A stretch of DNA of 64,000 nt from Heracleum sosnowskyi (lineage: Eukaryota; Streptophyta; Magnoliopsida; Apiales; Apiaceae), in NCBI GenBank assembly GCA_030848705.1, contig CM061240.1, positions 22,897,001 to 22,961,000 on the forward strand. Reading direction: 5' to 3'. The stretch's first letter is position 1. Every line of letters begins with the position of its first letter. A program made the position numbers and the translations under genes. The notes under the pieces were generated by a model. The model worked only from the letters and a program-made list of their open reading frames with translations. It did not search any database and was not told the origin of the DNA. Shown here piece after piece: positions 19,770 to 29,115 of the stretch.

Positions 19770-21668
19770 TCAGAAATTCTCAAAATTCATCATTCCAAGT
19801 TCATTCACCAACTTATTGAAAGTAGCTTCAGGTAGTGGCTTGGTGAATATATCAGCTAGTTGTTGATCAGTAGGAACAAAGTGAAGTTCAATTGTTCCTT
19901 CCAGAACCTGTTCTCTTATAAAGTGATATCTGATACTTATGTGTTTAGTAAGAGAATGCTGAACTGGATTTCCTGTCATTGCAATAGCACTTTGGTTATC
20001 ACAATAAATAGGGATTTTTGAGTATGACAGGCCATAATCTAACAACTGATTTCTCATCCACATTATCTGAGCACAACAACTTCCTGCAGAAATGTACTCA
20101 GCTTCTGCAGTTGAAGTGGAAATAGATTTCTGCTTTTTACTGAACCATGAAACTAGTCTTCCACCCAAAAACTGACAACTTCCTGAAGTACTTTTCCTGT
20201 CTATTTTGCATCCTGCAAAATCAGCATCTGAATAACCACACAACCCAAAATCTGATTCCCTTGCATACCAAAGGCCAAGTGAAGGAGTGCCTTTGAGATA
20301 TCTGAAAATTCTTTTGACTGCAATCAGATGTGGTTCTCTAGGTTTTGCTTGAAATCTTGCACATAGACAGGTTCCAAACATGATATCTGGTCTACTGGCA
20401 GTGAGATACAATAAAGAGCCAATCATTCCTCTGTAGTGAGTTACATCTACCTCTTCACCTTGATCAGGATCAAGTTTGGTAGCTGTAGCTATGGGAGTTG
20501 AAGCAGGAGTACTGTCTTGCATGTTAAACCTTGTCAGTAAATTCCTTGTGTATTTAGACTGATTAATAAAAATCCCTTCATCAGTCTGTTTAACTTGAAG
20601 ACCCAGAAAGTAACTCATTTCTCCCATCATGCTCATTTGATATCTTGACTGCATAAGCTTGGAAAACTTTTCACACAGCTTATTGTTTGTTGACCCAAAA
20701 ATGATATCATCAACATAAATCTGAACTAACAGCAACTCCTTACCATGATTCAAATAAAATAGAGTTTTATCAATTGCACCTCTTTTGAATCCACTTTCCA
20801 GTAAGAATTGAGCTAAGGTTTCATACCATGCTCTTGGAGCTTGCTTTAGTCCATAAAGTGCCTTATCCAGTCTGTAGACATAATCTGGATATTTAGGATC
20901 AATGAAACCAGGAGGTTGTTCAACATAAACTTCTTCCTCCAGTTCACCATTTAAGAAAGCACTTTTAACATCCATCTGGAAAACCTTGAATTTCTTATGT
21001 GCTGCATAAGCAAGAAATATCCTGATGGCTTCTAGTCTTGCAACATGAGCAAAAGTTTCATCATAGTCAATTCCCTCTTGTTGGGAATACCCCTTTGCAA
21101 CTAGTCTAGCTTTATTTCTGATAATGACTCCATCAGAATCAGTCTTGTTCTTGAAAATCCACTTTGTACCAACAATTGATCTATTCTTTGGTCTTGGTAC
21201 CAGTTTCCAGACTTCATTCCTTTCAAATTCATTCAGTTCTTCTTGCATTGCAGTAACCCAATCAGCATCTTTAAGTGCATCTTCAACTTTCTTAGGCTCC
21301 TCCTTGGATAGAAAGTTATTATATAAACATTCATTCTGAGTTGCACTTCTTGTTTGAACACCTGCATCAGGATCTCCAATTATCAAATCAGGAGTATGAT
21401 CTTTTGTCCATTTCCTTGCTGGTGTCAAATTGTTTCTTGAAGTAGATGCTCCCCCTGGATTGGTGTTATCTTGATTGAAAGAATTTGATTGATTTGAAGC
21501 TCTCCCTGAATTATTGCTATGCCCTCCTGATGTGTTATCAGGATCTTCACTTGAATCAGTATCTGAAGAATTCTGTCCTGATGATTGAGTTGACTCTGAA
21601 CTTGTAGTTGAATGCCGTTGCTCCCCCTCAACATTAGCACTACTAGTTGTATCACTGTTGTTTGCATC
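19770..21668 (-). pseudogene. pol: A pol, C-terminal part: reverse transcriptase and RNase H
   Basis: The A-derived frame runs from the C insertion site to the stop at 19770. RT shows WKLVPRP, QMDVKSAFLNGELEEEVY and the active-site YVDDIIFGS (near 20700). RNase H shows SDADFAGCKIDRKS, STAEAEY and CDNQSAI. Two positions are unusual: FAHVARLEA where the family has FAPVARLEA, and KHISIRYHF where the fourth RNase H acidic residue (KHIDI) is expected. The frame continues exactly into the upstream half at 34792 once C and one TSD are removed, so C interrupted a single pol ORF. Confidence 0.9.
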
Positions 21669-22687
21669 TGTTAGGAATATGTTGTTCTTGATGATAAACA
21701 TAAAACACTTAGTAGAATTTGTGTAAAGTCATTTTTGTAACTGTCAACGAAATGGCATGCTTTGCAGCATTCCGTTGACAGGAAGCTCATCAACGAAATG
21801 AGTGTTGTAGCAATTGCATTGTACAATACTTCACAGTATGATAGGCATTCTGTTATATGTTTTAGATAGGTTTTCTAAGTCATGTTGACTAAGTACTAGA
21901 TAGGCAAAATAGGTTGGTTAATTGTAAATATGTTATGCCTTGTAATTTTGACTAAGTGAAGACATGTCAACGGTATGAAGATTACTCTGTCAACGGTATG
22001 GAGTTTACCCATCAACGAAACGAGGGAAACACCATCAACGGAATGAAGAATGAAGCTATCAACGAAACACATCTCCTTCCTATGAACGAATCAATGTTGC
22101 TTTTTGAACAGTTGACAAAGTGATAGTGACAGTTTACTGAACAGATCTAAAAGGAGATATGGAAGTGTACTTTGCATTGGAAGCCATCAAAGTGGATACT
22201 GGAAATAAGGAAACATTCCAATTTCCAATATGGCTCTTGGAAATGATTATAATGAGCATGAAGACAAAAGCAAAGATCTCCAAGGACCATTGGACAAAAG
22301 GAATGAAAAGCAAGCTACTGATGGTTACTACTATTATTCTTTAGTTTAACCAAACGTAGAATTGTAAACTTGGGATTATATAACCAAGTGTAGCAGTTAC
22401 TTTAGAAAAAAGAGAAGAAAAACAAATAGATTGTATTAGCTATTTTTGAGAGCAATTCTTCTCTACAACCTTGTAACTGAGCAGCTGTGTACATTTGTAT
22501 CACAGATTATTTCCGCAATAAAAACACTTCAGTTGGATCATCAAACAATCCAACTGAATTATTTATATCTTGTGTTTTTATTTATTCAGTTCAGTTTTAA
22601 TTTATAAAGTGTTTAGTTTTAAGAAAATATCAAGAATTGTATTCAACCCCCCCTTCTACAATTCTGTTAGGTCATTTGGGAATAACA
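21669..22687 (+). repeat. 5' LTR of C
   Basis: 1019 bp, TGTTAGGAAT to AATAACA. It carries eight clear copies of the TCAACGAAA / CCGTTGACA motif at about 21743-22066, a ninth damaged copy at 22082 (TATGAACGAA, intact in the other LTR), and the U5 hairpin at 22633-22665. The 61-codon ORF at 22159-22344 is repeated in the other LTR and is probably not a gene. Confidence 0.95.
22633..22665 (+). other. U5 hairpin of C (5' LTR copy)
   Basis: Arms AGAATTGTA and TACAATTCT, 9 bp, loop TTCAACCCCCCCTTC. It lies 22 bases upstream of the LTR end and so just before the primer site in the genomic RNA. Confidence 0.8.
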
Positions 22688-22689
22688 AT

Positions 22690-22701
22690 TGGTATCAGAG
22701 C
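22690..22701 (+). other. Primer binding site of C (iMet type)
   Basis: TGGTATCAGAGC starts two bases after the LTR end (22687) and is complementary to the 3' end of initiator tRNA-Met. Confidence 0.92.
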
Positions 22702-22751
22702 GAGCTTCTAACATACAAGAAGTTTAAAGATCAAGACTAAAAACAGAAACC

Positions 22752-25223
22752 ATGGTGAAGAAGGATGCAGGTGTGAAGATACCAGTTCTTGATAAAGACA
22801 ATTACTTTCACTGGAAAGTAAAGATGCATTTACATCTCATGTCTATGGATGAGAGGTATGTAGACTGCATTGAGAAAGGTCCACACGTTCCCATGAAGCT
22901 TGATTCTAGAGTTGGACTGCCAGATGATGCACCTGATGTAGAGATTCCAAAAACTGTCTCAGAATGGACTGTTGAAGATATTGCAGAAGTCCATAAAGAC
23001 AAAAGGACCATGAACATTCTGTTTAATGGTTTGGAGCAAGAGATGTTTGACAATGTTATCAACTGTACAACCTCTAAGGAAGTATGGGATACTGTTAGAA
23101 CTCTCTGTGAAGGAACTGAGCAAGTCAGGGAAAATAAAATGCAACTCCTTATACAACAATATGAGCATTTTCATTTTAAAGCTGGTGAAACCCTAAATGA
23201 CACGTTTAGTAGGTTTCAAAAGCTTTTGAATGGATTAAAGTTGTATGGGAGGATCTATCAAACCAAGGATTCAAACGTTAAATTTCTTAGAGCTCTTCCA
23301 AAAGAATGGAAGCCTATGACTGTTTCTCTCAGAAACACTCAAGAGTACAAAGACTACACTCTTGAAAGGCTTTATGGAACCTTGAAGACTTATGAGCTGG
23401 AAATGGAGCAAGATGAGGAAATTGAAAAGGTACAAAAGAAGGGTGGATCTATTGCATTGATTGCATCTGTGAACCAACTTGAAGATGACAATAAAGAAGC
23501 TGCAAAGGCCACAACTAGTCGATCTAGTTGTAAGAGTGATGTTAGCAAGGGTAAAGACAAGATGACAGAAGAAGAAGAATCAGAACCAGCCAACTTGGAT
23601 GACTTAGATGAGATTGATGAACACATTGCTTTTCTGTCTAGAAAATTCTCTAAGTTCAAGTTCAAAAGAAACTCAGAAGCAAGGCCACCAAGAAGAGACT
23701 TTCAACCTAGCAAAACAAACTGGATTGAAAAGTCTAAGTCAAAATGTTTCAATTGTGGAATGCTTGGTCACTTTGCTGGAGACTGCAGAAAGCCCAAGGT
23801 TGAGAAGGGCAACAGGAAATTTGAGCCTGTTGATTATAAAAAGAAATACTTTGAACTTCTCAAACAAAAAGAAAAGGCTTTCATGTCTCAGGAGTATGAT
23901 TGGGCTGGTAATGGTGAAGATTCTGATGATGATGTTGAGTATGTCAACTTGGCTCTTATGGCTGACAATCATGAGCAGGAAGCAAGTTCCTCAAGCAACC
24001 AGGTAACAATTACTAATCTTTCTGAGCTTTCTAAAGAGGAATGCGACAGTGCAGTAAATGAAATGTCTACTGTATTATATAATTTGCGTGTTACTCTTAA
24101 ATCACTTACTAAAGAGAATTCTAGAATAAAAGAGACCAATCTGCTCTTAAGTGATAGGAATGCAATGTTAGAAGCACAGCTCATTGAATTTGAGAAAATG
24201 AGATGTGTTAGTAGGGATGCTAAGAAGGAACTTGAGAACGTGTTACAAAGGGAAGAAATTCTTAAAACACAACTTGAGATAGAACAAGGTGTGATTGCAA
24301 AATGGAAGGATGCCAGGAATGTTGCTGCCAACATAATTAATGTTCAAGGCGTGGAATCCTTCTGTGAGCAATCATGGAAAAGGAACAAAGAGAAGCTAGG
24401 GTATGTTGGTGAAACCTTAGAATCAGAAACTGAGTCAACAAACAACAAGGATCATTTGTTGAAGGTTGATATGTCAACGGAATGCAATGTTTCGTTGACA
24501 GATGAACCATCAACCGATCAGGCTGTTTCGTTGACAGAGAAAAGAAAGGATGAACTCACTAGACTTAATAACAAGTATGGTCCTATCACCAAGAACTTTG
24601 TTCAAGGTGAGTCTAGTAAATCAAAGAAAGTTGAGAAGCCTGTTGAGAGAGCTAATGTAGGTAACTTGTCTAACAAGCAATTGAAAGACAAGTTAGAGAA
24701 AGTTCAGGTTGAGGCTAAGGGAAATAAAAAGAATAACAGAAATGGCAAGGTAGGGATTAACAAACACAACAATTACACACCTGATAAATATGCACCTAGA
24801 AAGACATGTGTCAATTGTGGAAGTGTTAATCATTTATCTACTAACTGCAAATCTGTTAAGAAATCTGCTAATGTGAAAATGCCCAAGCCTGCAATGAACA
24901 GTTCCATGCCTAAAATGCCTGTTATGCCTAACATGTTTGCTCCATATGCACAATTTCAGAATCCATATGCTAGCATGCCATTTGTGCCTAATCCTTACAT
25001 GAATATGTTTAACATGCCACAAATGCCATGGAACATGAATAACATGATTGTTCCTCCAACTATGCATGCTATGAATGAAAATATGAGCAACCCTCAGAAA
25101 TCAACACCAAGGGTAAAGATTGATTTGAATCAATCTGAGCCCAAAGTGAAAAATGGTACAAAAGGGAATGCAAAGGCTAACAAGACAGGACCCAAGGAAA
25201 CTTGGGTACCAAAATCAACTTGA
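22752..25223 (+). CDS. gag: C gag, large Sirevirus-type nucleocapsid polyprotein
   Basis: 823 codons, with ATG at 22752 in a good context (AACCATGG) 50 bases after the primer site. The N-terminal 230 residues form the usual copia gag/UBN2 region (FHWKVKMHLHLMS, EVWDTVRTLCEG, LQREE helices later). There are two CCHC knuckles: CFNCGMLGHFAGDC (about 331) and CVNCGSVNHLSTNC (about 686). A long coiled-coil-like region lies between them (about 430-530). A Met/Pro/Asn-rich stretch (about 720-790) precedes the end KETWVPKST. Codons around 24474-24540 contain four copies of the C motif, read as STECNVSLTDE and similar. The large size and second knuckle are typical of Sireviruses. Confidence 0.93.
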   Translation: MVKKDAGVKIPVLDKDNYFHWKVKMHLHLMSMDERYVDCIEKGPHVPMKLDSRVGLPDDAPDVEIPKTVSEWTVEDIAEVHKDKRTMNILFNGLEQEMFDNVINCTTSKEVWDTVRTLCEGTEQVRENKMQLLIQQYEHFHFKAGETLNDTFSRFQKLLNGLKLYGRIYQTKDSNVKFLRALPKEWKPMTVSLRNTQEYKDYTLERLYGTLKTYELEMEQDEEIEKVQKKGGSIALIASVNQLEDDNKEAAKATTSRSSCKSDVSKGKDKMTEEEESEPANLDDLDEIDEHIAFLSRKFSKFKFKRNSEARPPRRDFQPSKTNWIEKSKSKCFNCGMLGHFAGDCRKPKVEKGNRKFEPVDYKKKYFELLKQKEKAFMSQEYDWAGNGEDSDDDVEYVNLALMADNHEQEASSSSNQVTITNLSELSKEECDSAVNEMSTVLYNLRVTLKSLTKENSRIKETNLLLSDRNAMLEAQLIEFEKMRCVSRDAKKELENVLQREEILKTQLEIEQGVIAKWKDARNVAANIINVQGVESFCEQSWKRNKEKLGYVGETLESETESTNNKDHLLKVDMSTECNVSLTDEPSTDQAVSLTEKRKDELTRLNNKYGPITKNFVQGESSKSKKVEKPVERANVGNLSNKQLKDKLEKVQVEAKGNKKNNRNGKVGINKHNNYTPDKYAPRKTCVNCGSVNHLSTNCKSVKKSANVKMPKPAMNSSMPKMPVMPNMFAPYAQFQNPYASMPFVPNPYMNMFNMPQMPWNMNNMIVPPTMHAMNENMSNPQKSTPRVKIDLNQSEPKVKNGTKGNAKANKTGPKETWVPKST

Positions 25224-28200
25224 TTTGGGTTTATTGTGTGCAGGGAGACAAAAGGAATCTTTGGTACTTGGATAGTGGTTGTTCAAGACACATGACTGGT
25301 GATTCTACCCTGCTCACAGAGTTTCAGGAAAGAGCTGGCCCTTGTATTGCTTTTGGAGATGACAGCAAAGGCTACACAAAGGGATATGGCTTGATTTCAA
25401 AAGAGAATGTCATCATAGATGAGGTTGCATTGGTGGATGGTCTTAAGCACAACTTGCTTAGTATCAGCCAACTTTGTGACAAAGGATTTTTAGTTACTTT
25501 TTCGAAAGAAGCCTGTGTTGTTTCTAAAGGAGGAAACAACAATGTGGTAATGACTGGATTCAGAAGAGGGAATGTGTACATTGCTGACTTTAGTAGCACA
25601 AGTTCAGAAACCATCACCTGTCTTTTCAGCAAGGCAAGCAAAGATGAAAGTTGGTTATGGCACAAGAAATTATCCCATCTGAATTTCAAAATTATGAATG
25701 ATTTGGTGAAAAAGGATCTTGCTAGAGGAATTCCACAAGTGGAATTTTCCAAGGATGGTTTGTGTGATGCCTGTCAAAAAGGGAAACAGAAGAAGGCATC
25801 ATTCAAAAGCAAGACAGAGTCATCAATTGTCCAGCAGCTTGAATTACTTCATATGGACCTATTTGGCCCTGTAAATGTTATGTCCATCTCAAAGAAGAAA
25901 TACTGTCTTGTGATTGTTGATGATTTTTCTAGATTTACATGGACTTTCTTTTTGCACTCTAAAGATGAGGCAAGTGAAATCATTATCAATCACATCAAGA
26001 TGGTAAGCAATCATCCTGATTTCAAAGTAAGAAGGATTAGGAGTGACAATGGGACAGAATTCAAGAATTCGAGCATGAAGGTGTTCTGTGAAGAAAATGG
26101 TATTTTGCATGAGTTTTCAGCAGCAAGAACACCACAGCAAAATGGTGTAGTTGAAAGGAAAAACAGAACACTTATTGAAGCTGCAAGGACAATGCTAGAT
26201 GAATCAAAGTTACCTACATATTTTTGGGCTGAGGCAGTTAACACAGCTTGCTTTACTCAAAATATTTCTTTGATTAATCAGGCCAAGGGAATGACCCCTT
26301 ATCATCTACTCAAAAGAAAGAAGCCACTATTAGATTTTCTTCATGTCTTTGGATGCAAGTGCTTTGTTCTGAGAAATCAAGCTGAGCATTTGGGGAAATT
26401 TGAAGCAAAGGCAGATGAAGCAATATTTGTGGGATATGCAGCAGGGAAAGCTTACAGAGTCTATAATCTCAGAATCAACATTGTTATGGAATCTGTACAT
26501 GTTGTTTTTGATGATCTCAAAATACAAGGTCTCTGTGATGAAGGTTTCCATGAAAGTCTCTCTTTTGAGAATGAGGAAGGAGAACAAGTGAATCATGATA
26601 AGGCTACTGAGAAACAGCCTAAAGTTGTTGTATCTAGCACAGATGAAAGCAGCAGTGAAGATGAAATTGCTGCATTAAGGTTAAAAAGGATAGCAGCTAG
26701 CAGACCAAATGGTCATTTCGTTGACAGTCATGATGGTGGATTCGTTGACAGTCAGAATGAGCGTTTCGTTGACAGCCAAAACGGTCATACCGTTGATAGT
26801 CATAGGAATGCTTCTAGAAGTGATCAATTAGGGACAACAAACTCAGGGGGAGTTTCTCAAGGACAAATATCCAATCAAGGCAATCATGATCATGAAGCTA
26901 CGTCTTCAAGAGCAAATCTACCTCCCTCAAGGAAATGGACTAAAGATCATCCCTTTGAACTTATTATAGGTGATGTTTCTTCAAAAGTCCAAACTAGAAG
27001 AGCAACTCAAGAAGAATGTCTATATAGTAGCTTTCTGTCTCAAGATGAGCCAAAGAAAGTTGAGGATGCACTTCTAGATCCAGATTGGGTTTTAGCCATG
27101 CAAGAAGAGCTAAACCAATTTGAGAGAAACAATGTTTGGAAGCTGGTGCCCAGGCCTAATGACAGGAGTGTTATAGGCACAAAGTGGGTGTTCAGAAACA
27201 AGATGGATGAAAATGGCATAGTCACAAGGAACAAAGCTAGACTGGTTGCAAAAGGCTACTCACAGGAAGAGGGAATTGATTTTGATGAAACCTTTGCTCC
27301 TGTTGCAAGACTAGAAGCAATAAGGATTTTCCTAGCCTATGCAGCCCATGCCAATTTCAAAGTCTATCAAATGGATGTGAAGAGTGCTTTTCTGAATGGG
27401 GAATTGGAAGAGGAGGTGTATGTAAGTCAACCTCCTGGTTTTGAAGATGATGATTTTCCAGACTATGTGTACTTCCTTCTCAAAGCACTCTATGGTTTGA
27501 AACAAGCACCTAGAGCCTGGTATGACACTCTCTCACAGTTCCTCCTTGAGAATCATTTCACTAGAGGTACTGTAGATAAAACTCTTTTTCACAGGGTTGT
27601 AAATGGCTCTACTTTACTTGTTCAAATTTATGTAGATGATATAATCTTTGGGTCTACAGATGTGAAACTTTGTCAAAAGTTTGCCAAGCTTATGCAAAGT
27701 AAATATGAAATGAGCATGATGGGAGAATTAACTTACTTTCTTGGTCTTCAAGTAAAGCAAGTTAATGAAGGCATTTTCATTAGTCAAACAAAATACATTC
27801 ATGATTTATTAAAGAAATTTAACCTAATGGAATGCTCTACTGCCAAAACTCCCATGCCTACTGCCACCAAACTTGAATTGAATACTAAGGAAAAATCTGT
27901 GGACATTTCAAGTTACAGAGGCATGGTAGGCTCACTTTTATATTTAACAGCTAGTAGACCTGATATTATGTTTGCTACATGTCTATGTGCTAGATTTCAG
28001 GCTGATCCTAGAGAATCCCATTTAGTTGCTATTAAAAGAATTTTCAGATATCTCAAAGGAACACCAAACCTTGGCATTTGGTATCCTAGAGAATCTGGTT
28101 TTGAACTAATTGGTTATTCAGATGCAGATTTTGCAGGATGTAAAATTGACAGGAAAAGTACAACTGGAACTTGTCAATTCCTAGGAAACAAGCTTGTGTC

Positions 28201-28573
28201 ATGGTTTAGCAAGAAACAAAACTCAGTTTCTACCTCCACAGCTGAGGCTGAGTATATTGCACCTGGAAGTTGTTGTGCACAGATTTTATGGATGAAAAAT
28301 CAACTTCTTGATTATGGATTAAGAGTTGAGAAAATTCCTATTTTCTGTGACAACACTAGTGCCATTTCCATTACTGAAAATCCAGTGCAGCATTCAAGGA
28401 CCAAGCACATTGACATCAAGTACCATTTCATTAGAGAACATGTTATGAATGGTACTGTGGAGTTACATTTTGTTCCAAGTGAACAACAACTTGCAGACAT
28501 CTTTACCAAGCCACTTGATGAATCAACATTCTCAAGATTAGTAAGTGAGCTAGGTATGCTAAATTTCTCTTAA
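25202..28573 (+). CDS. pol: C pol: protease, integrase, RT, RNase H
   Basis: 1123 codons in the -1 frame relative to gag. The frame opens at 25181, overlaps the gag end by about 40 bases, and has no ATG near its start, so it must be reached by frameshift or splicing. Protease: LDSGCSRHMTGD near 24. Integrase: HKKLSHLNF (154) and CDACQKGK (188) for zinc; core D at MDLFGPV (218), DNGTEF (281), E in ERKNRTL (318). RT: WKLVPRP (643), YVDDIIFGS (809). RNase H: SDADFAG (973), STAEAEYIA (1012), CDNTSAI (1049), KHIDIKYHF (1069). All catalytic residues I can place are present. AEYIAPGSC has Pro where relatives have Ala. Codons at 26717-26806 encode a FVDS repeat made of four C motifs. Confidence 0.94.
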   Translation: MGTKINLIWVYCVQGDKRNLWYLDSGCSRHMTGDSTLLTEFQERAGPCIAFGDDSKGYTKGYGLISKENVIIDEVALVDGLKHNLLSISQLCDKGFLVTFSKEACVVSKGGNNNVVMTGFRRGNVYIADFSSTSSETITCLFSKASKDESWLWHKKLSHLNFKIMNDLVKKDLARGIPQVEFSKDGLCDACQKGKQKKASFKSKTESSIVQQLELLHMDLFGPVNVMSISKKKYCLVIVDDFSRFTWTFFLHSKDEASEIIINHIKMVSNHPDFKVRRIRSDNGTEFKNSSMKVFCEENGILHEFSAARTPQQNGVVERKNRTLIEAARTMLDESKLPTYFWAEAVNTACFTQNISLINQAKGMTPYHLLKRKKPLLDFLHVFGCKCFVLRNQAEHLGKFEAKADEAIFVGYAAGKAYRVYNLRINIVMESVHVVFDDLKIQGLCDEGFHESLSFENEEGEQVNHDKATEKQPKVVVSSTDESSSEDEIAALRLKRIAASRPNGHFVDSHDGGFVDSQNERFVDSQNGHTVDSHRNASRSDQLGTTNSGGVSQGQISNQGNHDHEATSSRANLPPSRKWTKDHPFELIIGDVSSKVQTRRATQEECLYSSFLSQDEPKKVEDALLDPDWVLAMQEELNQFERNNVWKLVPRPNDRSVIGTKWVFRNKMDENGIVTRNKARLVAKGYSQEEGIDFDETFAPVARLEAIRIFLAYAAHANFKVYQMDVKSAFLNGELEEEVYVSQPPGFEDDDFPDYVYFLLKALYGLKQAPRAWYDTLSQFLLENHFTRGTVDKTLFHRVVNGSTLLVQIYVDDIIFGSTDVKLCQKFAKLMQSKYEMSMMGELTYFLGLQVKQVNEGIFISQTKYIHDLLKKFNLMECSTAKTPMPTATKLELNTKEKSVDISSYRGMVGSLLYLTASRPDIMFATCLCARFQADPRESHLVAIKRIFRYLKGTPNLGIWYPRESGFELIGYSDADFAGCKIDRKSTTGTCQFLGNKLVSWFSKKQNSVSTSTAEAEYIAPGSCCAQILWMKNQLLDYGLRVEKIPIFCDNTSAISITENPVQHSRTKHIDIKYHFIREHVMNGTVELHFVPSEQQLADIFTKPLDESTFSRLVSELGMLNFS

Positions 28574-29115
28574 TTATTTTTGAGATATTTGCAAGTTAAA
28601 ATGCAGCCAGAAACTTGCTATGTTTTTCTGTGAATTAATTTTCTTAGGAAAAAGTGAAATTTTGTCTAAGTCAAAATTACTATGTCAACGAAACGAACCA
28701 TTTCGTTGACAGTCTTAGCAGTTTTCTGGGTATTTCGTTGATAGCTCTTTTATATCAACGAAACGCAGCTTTATCAACGAAATAAGACGGGACTTTAACC
28801 GCCCAATCCTGATTCGTTGATTTAGCGCTTTTAATCTGAACCGTTGAAATTTGACACGTCTTTTACCACGATCTATGCATACACCCCTGTAAGTATAAAT
28901 CATGGTAATACTTTAAAAGTAACGGTTATATTTTTTAAGCCAATCCAGTAATTTACATTTATTATTGGATTCATTTTCTGAGAATTTTTGGGGGAGTATT
29001 TAAGAAATTTTATTTTCATTATTTCTTTTTTACCTGTTCTCAAAAATTCCAAAGGCTTTTTCTCTCTTCTTCTCTCTAACAAGCAATTCAGTTCGAAGCT
29101 TTCCTTTAATCAACA
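28574..29115 (+). other. C spacer between pol and ORF3, motif cluster and possible leader of ORF3
   Basis: No ORF on the sense strand. Six or more motif copies lie at 28684-28815 (TCAACGAAACG, TTTCGTTGACAG, TTTCGTTGATAG, ATCAACGAAA). Further on, a TATTTAAGAAA box near 28996 and a C/T-rich CTCTCTTCTTCTCTCTAAC tract precede the ORF3 ATG. This could mean a separate promoter or an acceptor for a spliced ORF3 mRNA. Confidence 0.55.

Noticed and set aside
22159..22344. 61-codon ORF in the C LTR (also at 34259-34444)
   Set aside because: Identical in both LTRs because the LTRs are duplicates; not longer than chance, no known domain, and motif copies nearby are out of frame with it.
25181..25223. 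Classic -1 slippery heptamer for C gag-pol
   Set aside because: I read the whole overlap in the gag frame and found no XXXYYYZ heptamer, so I do not claim frameshifting there.
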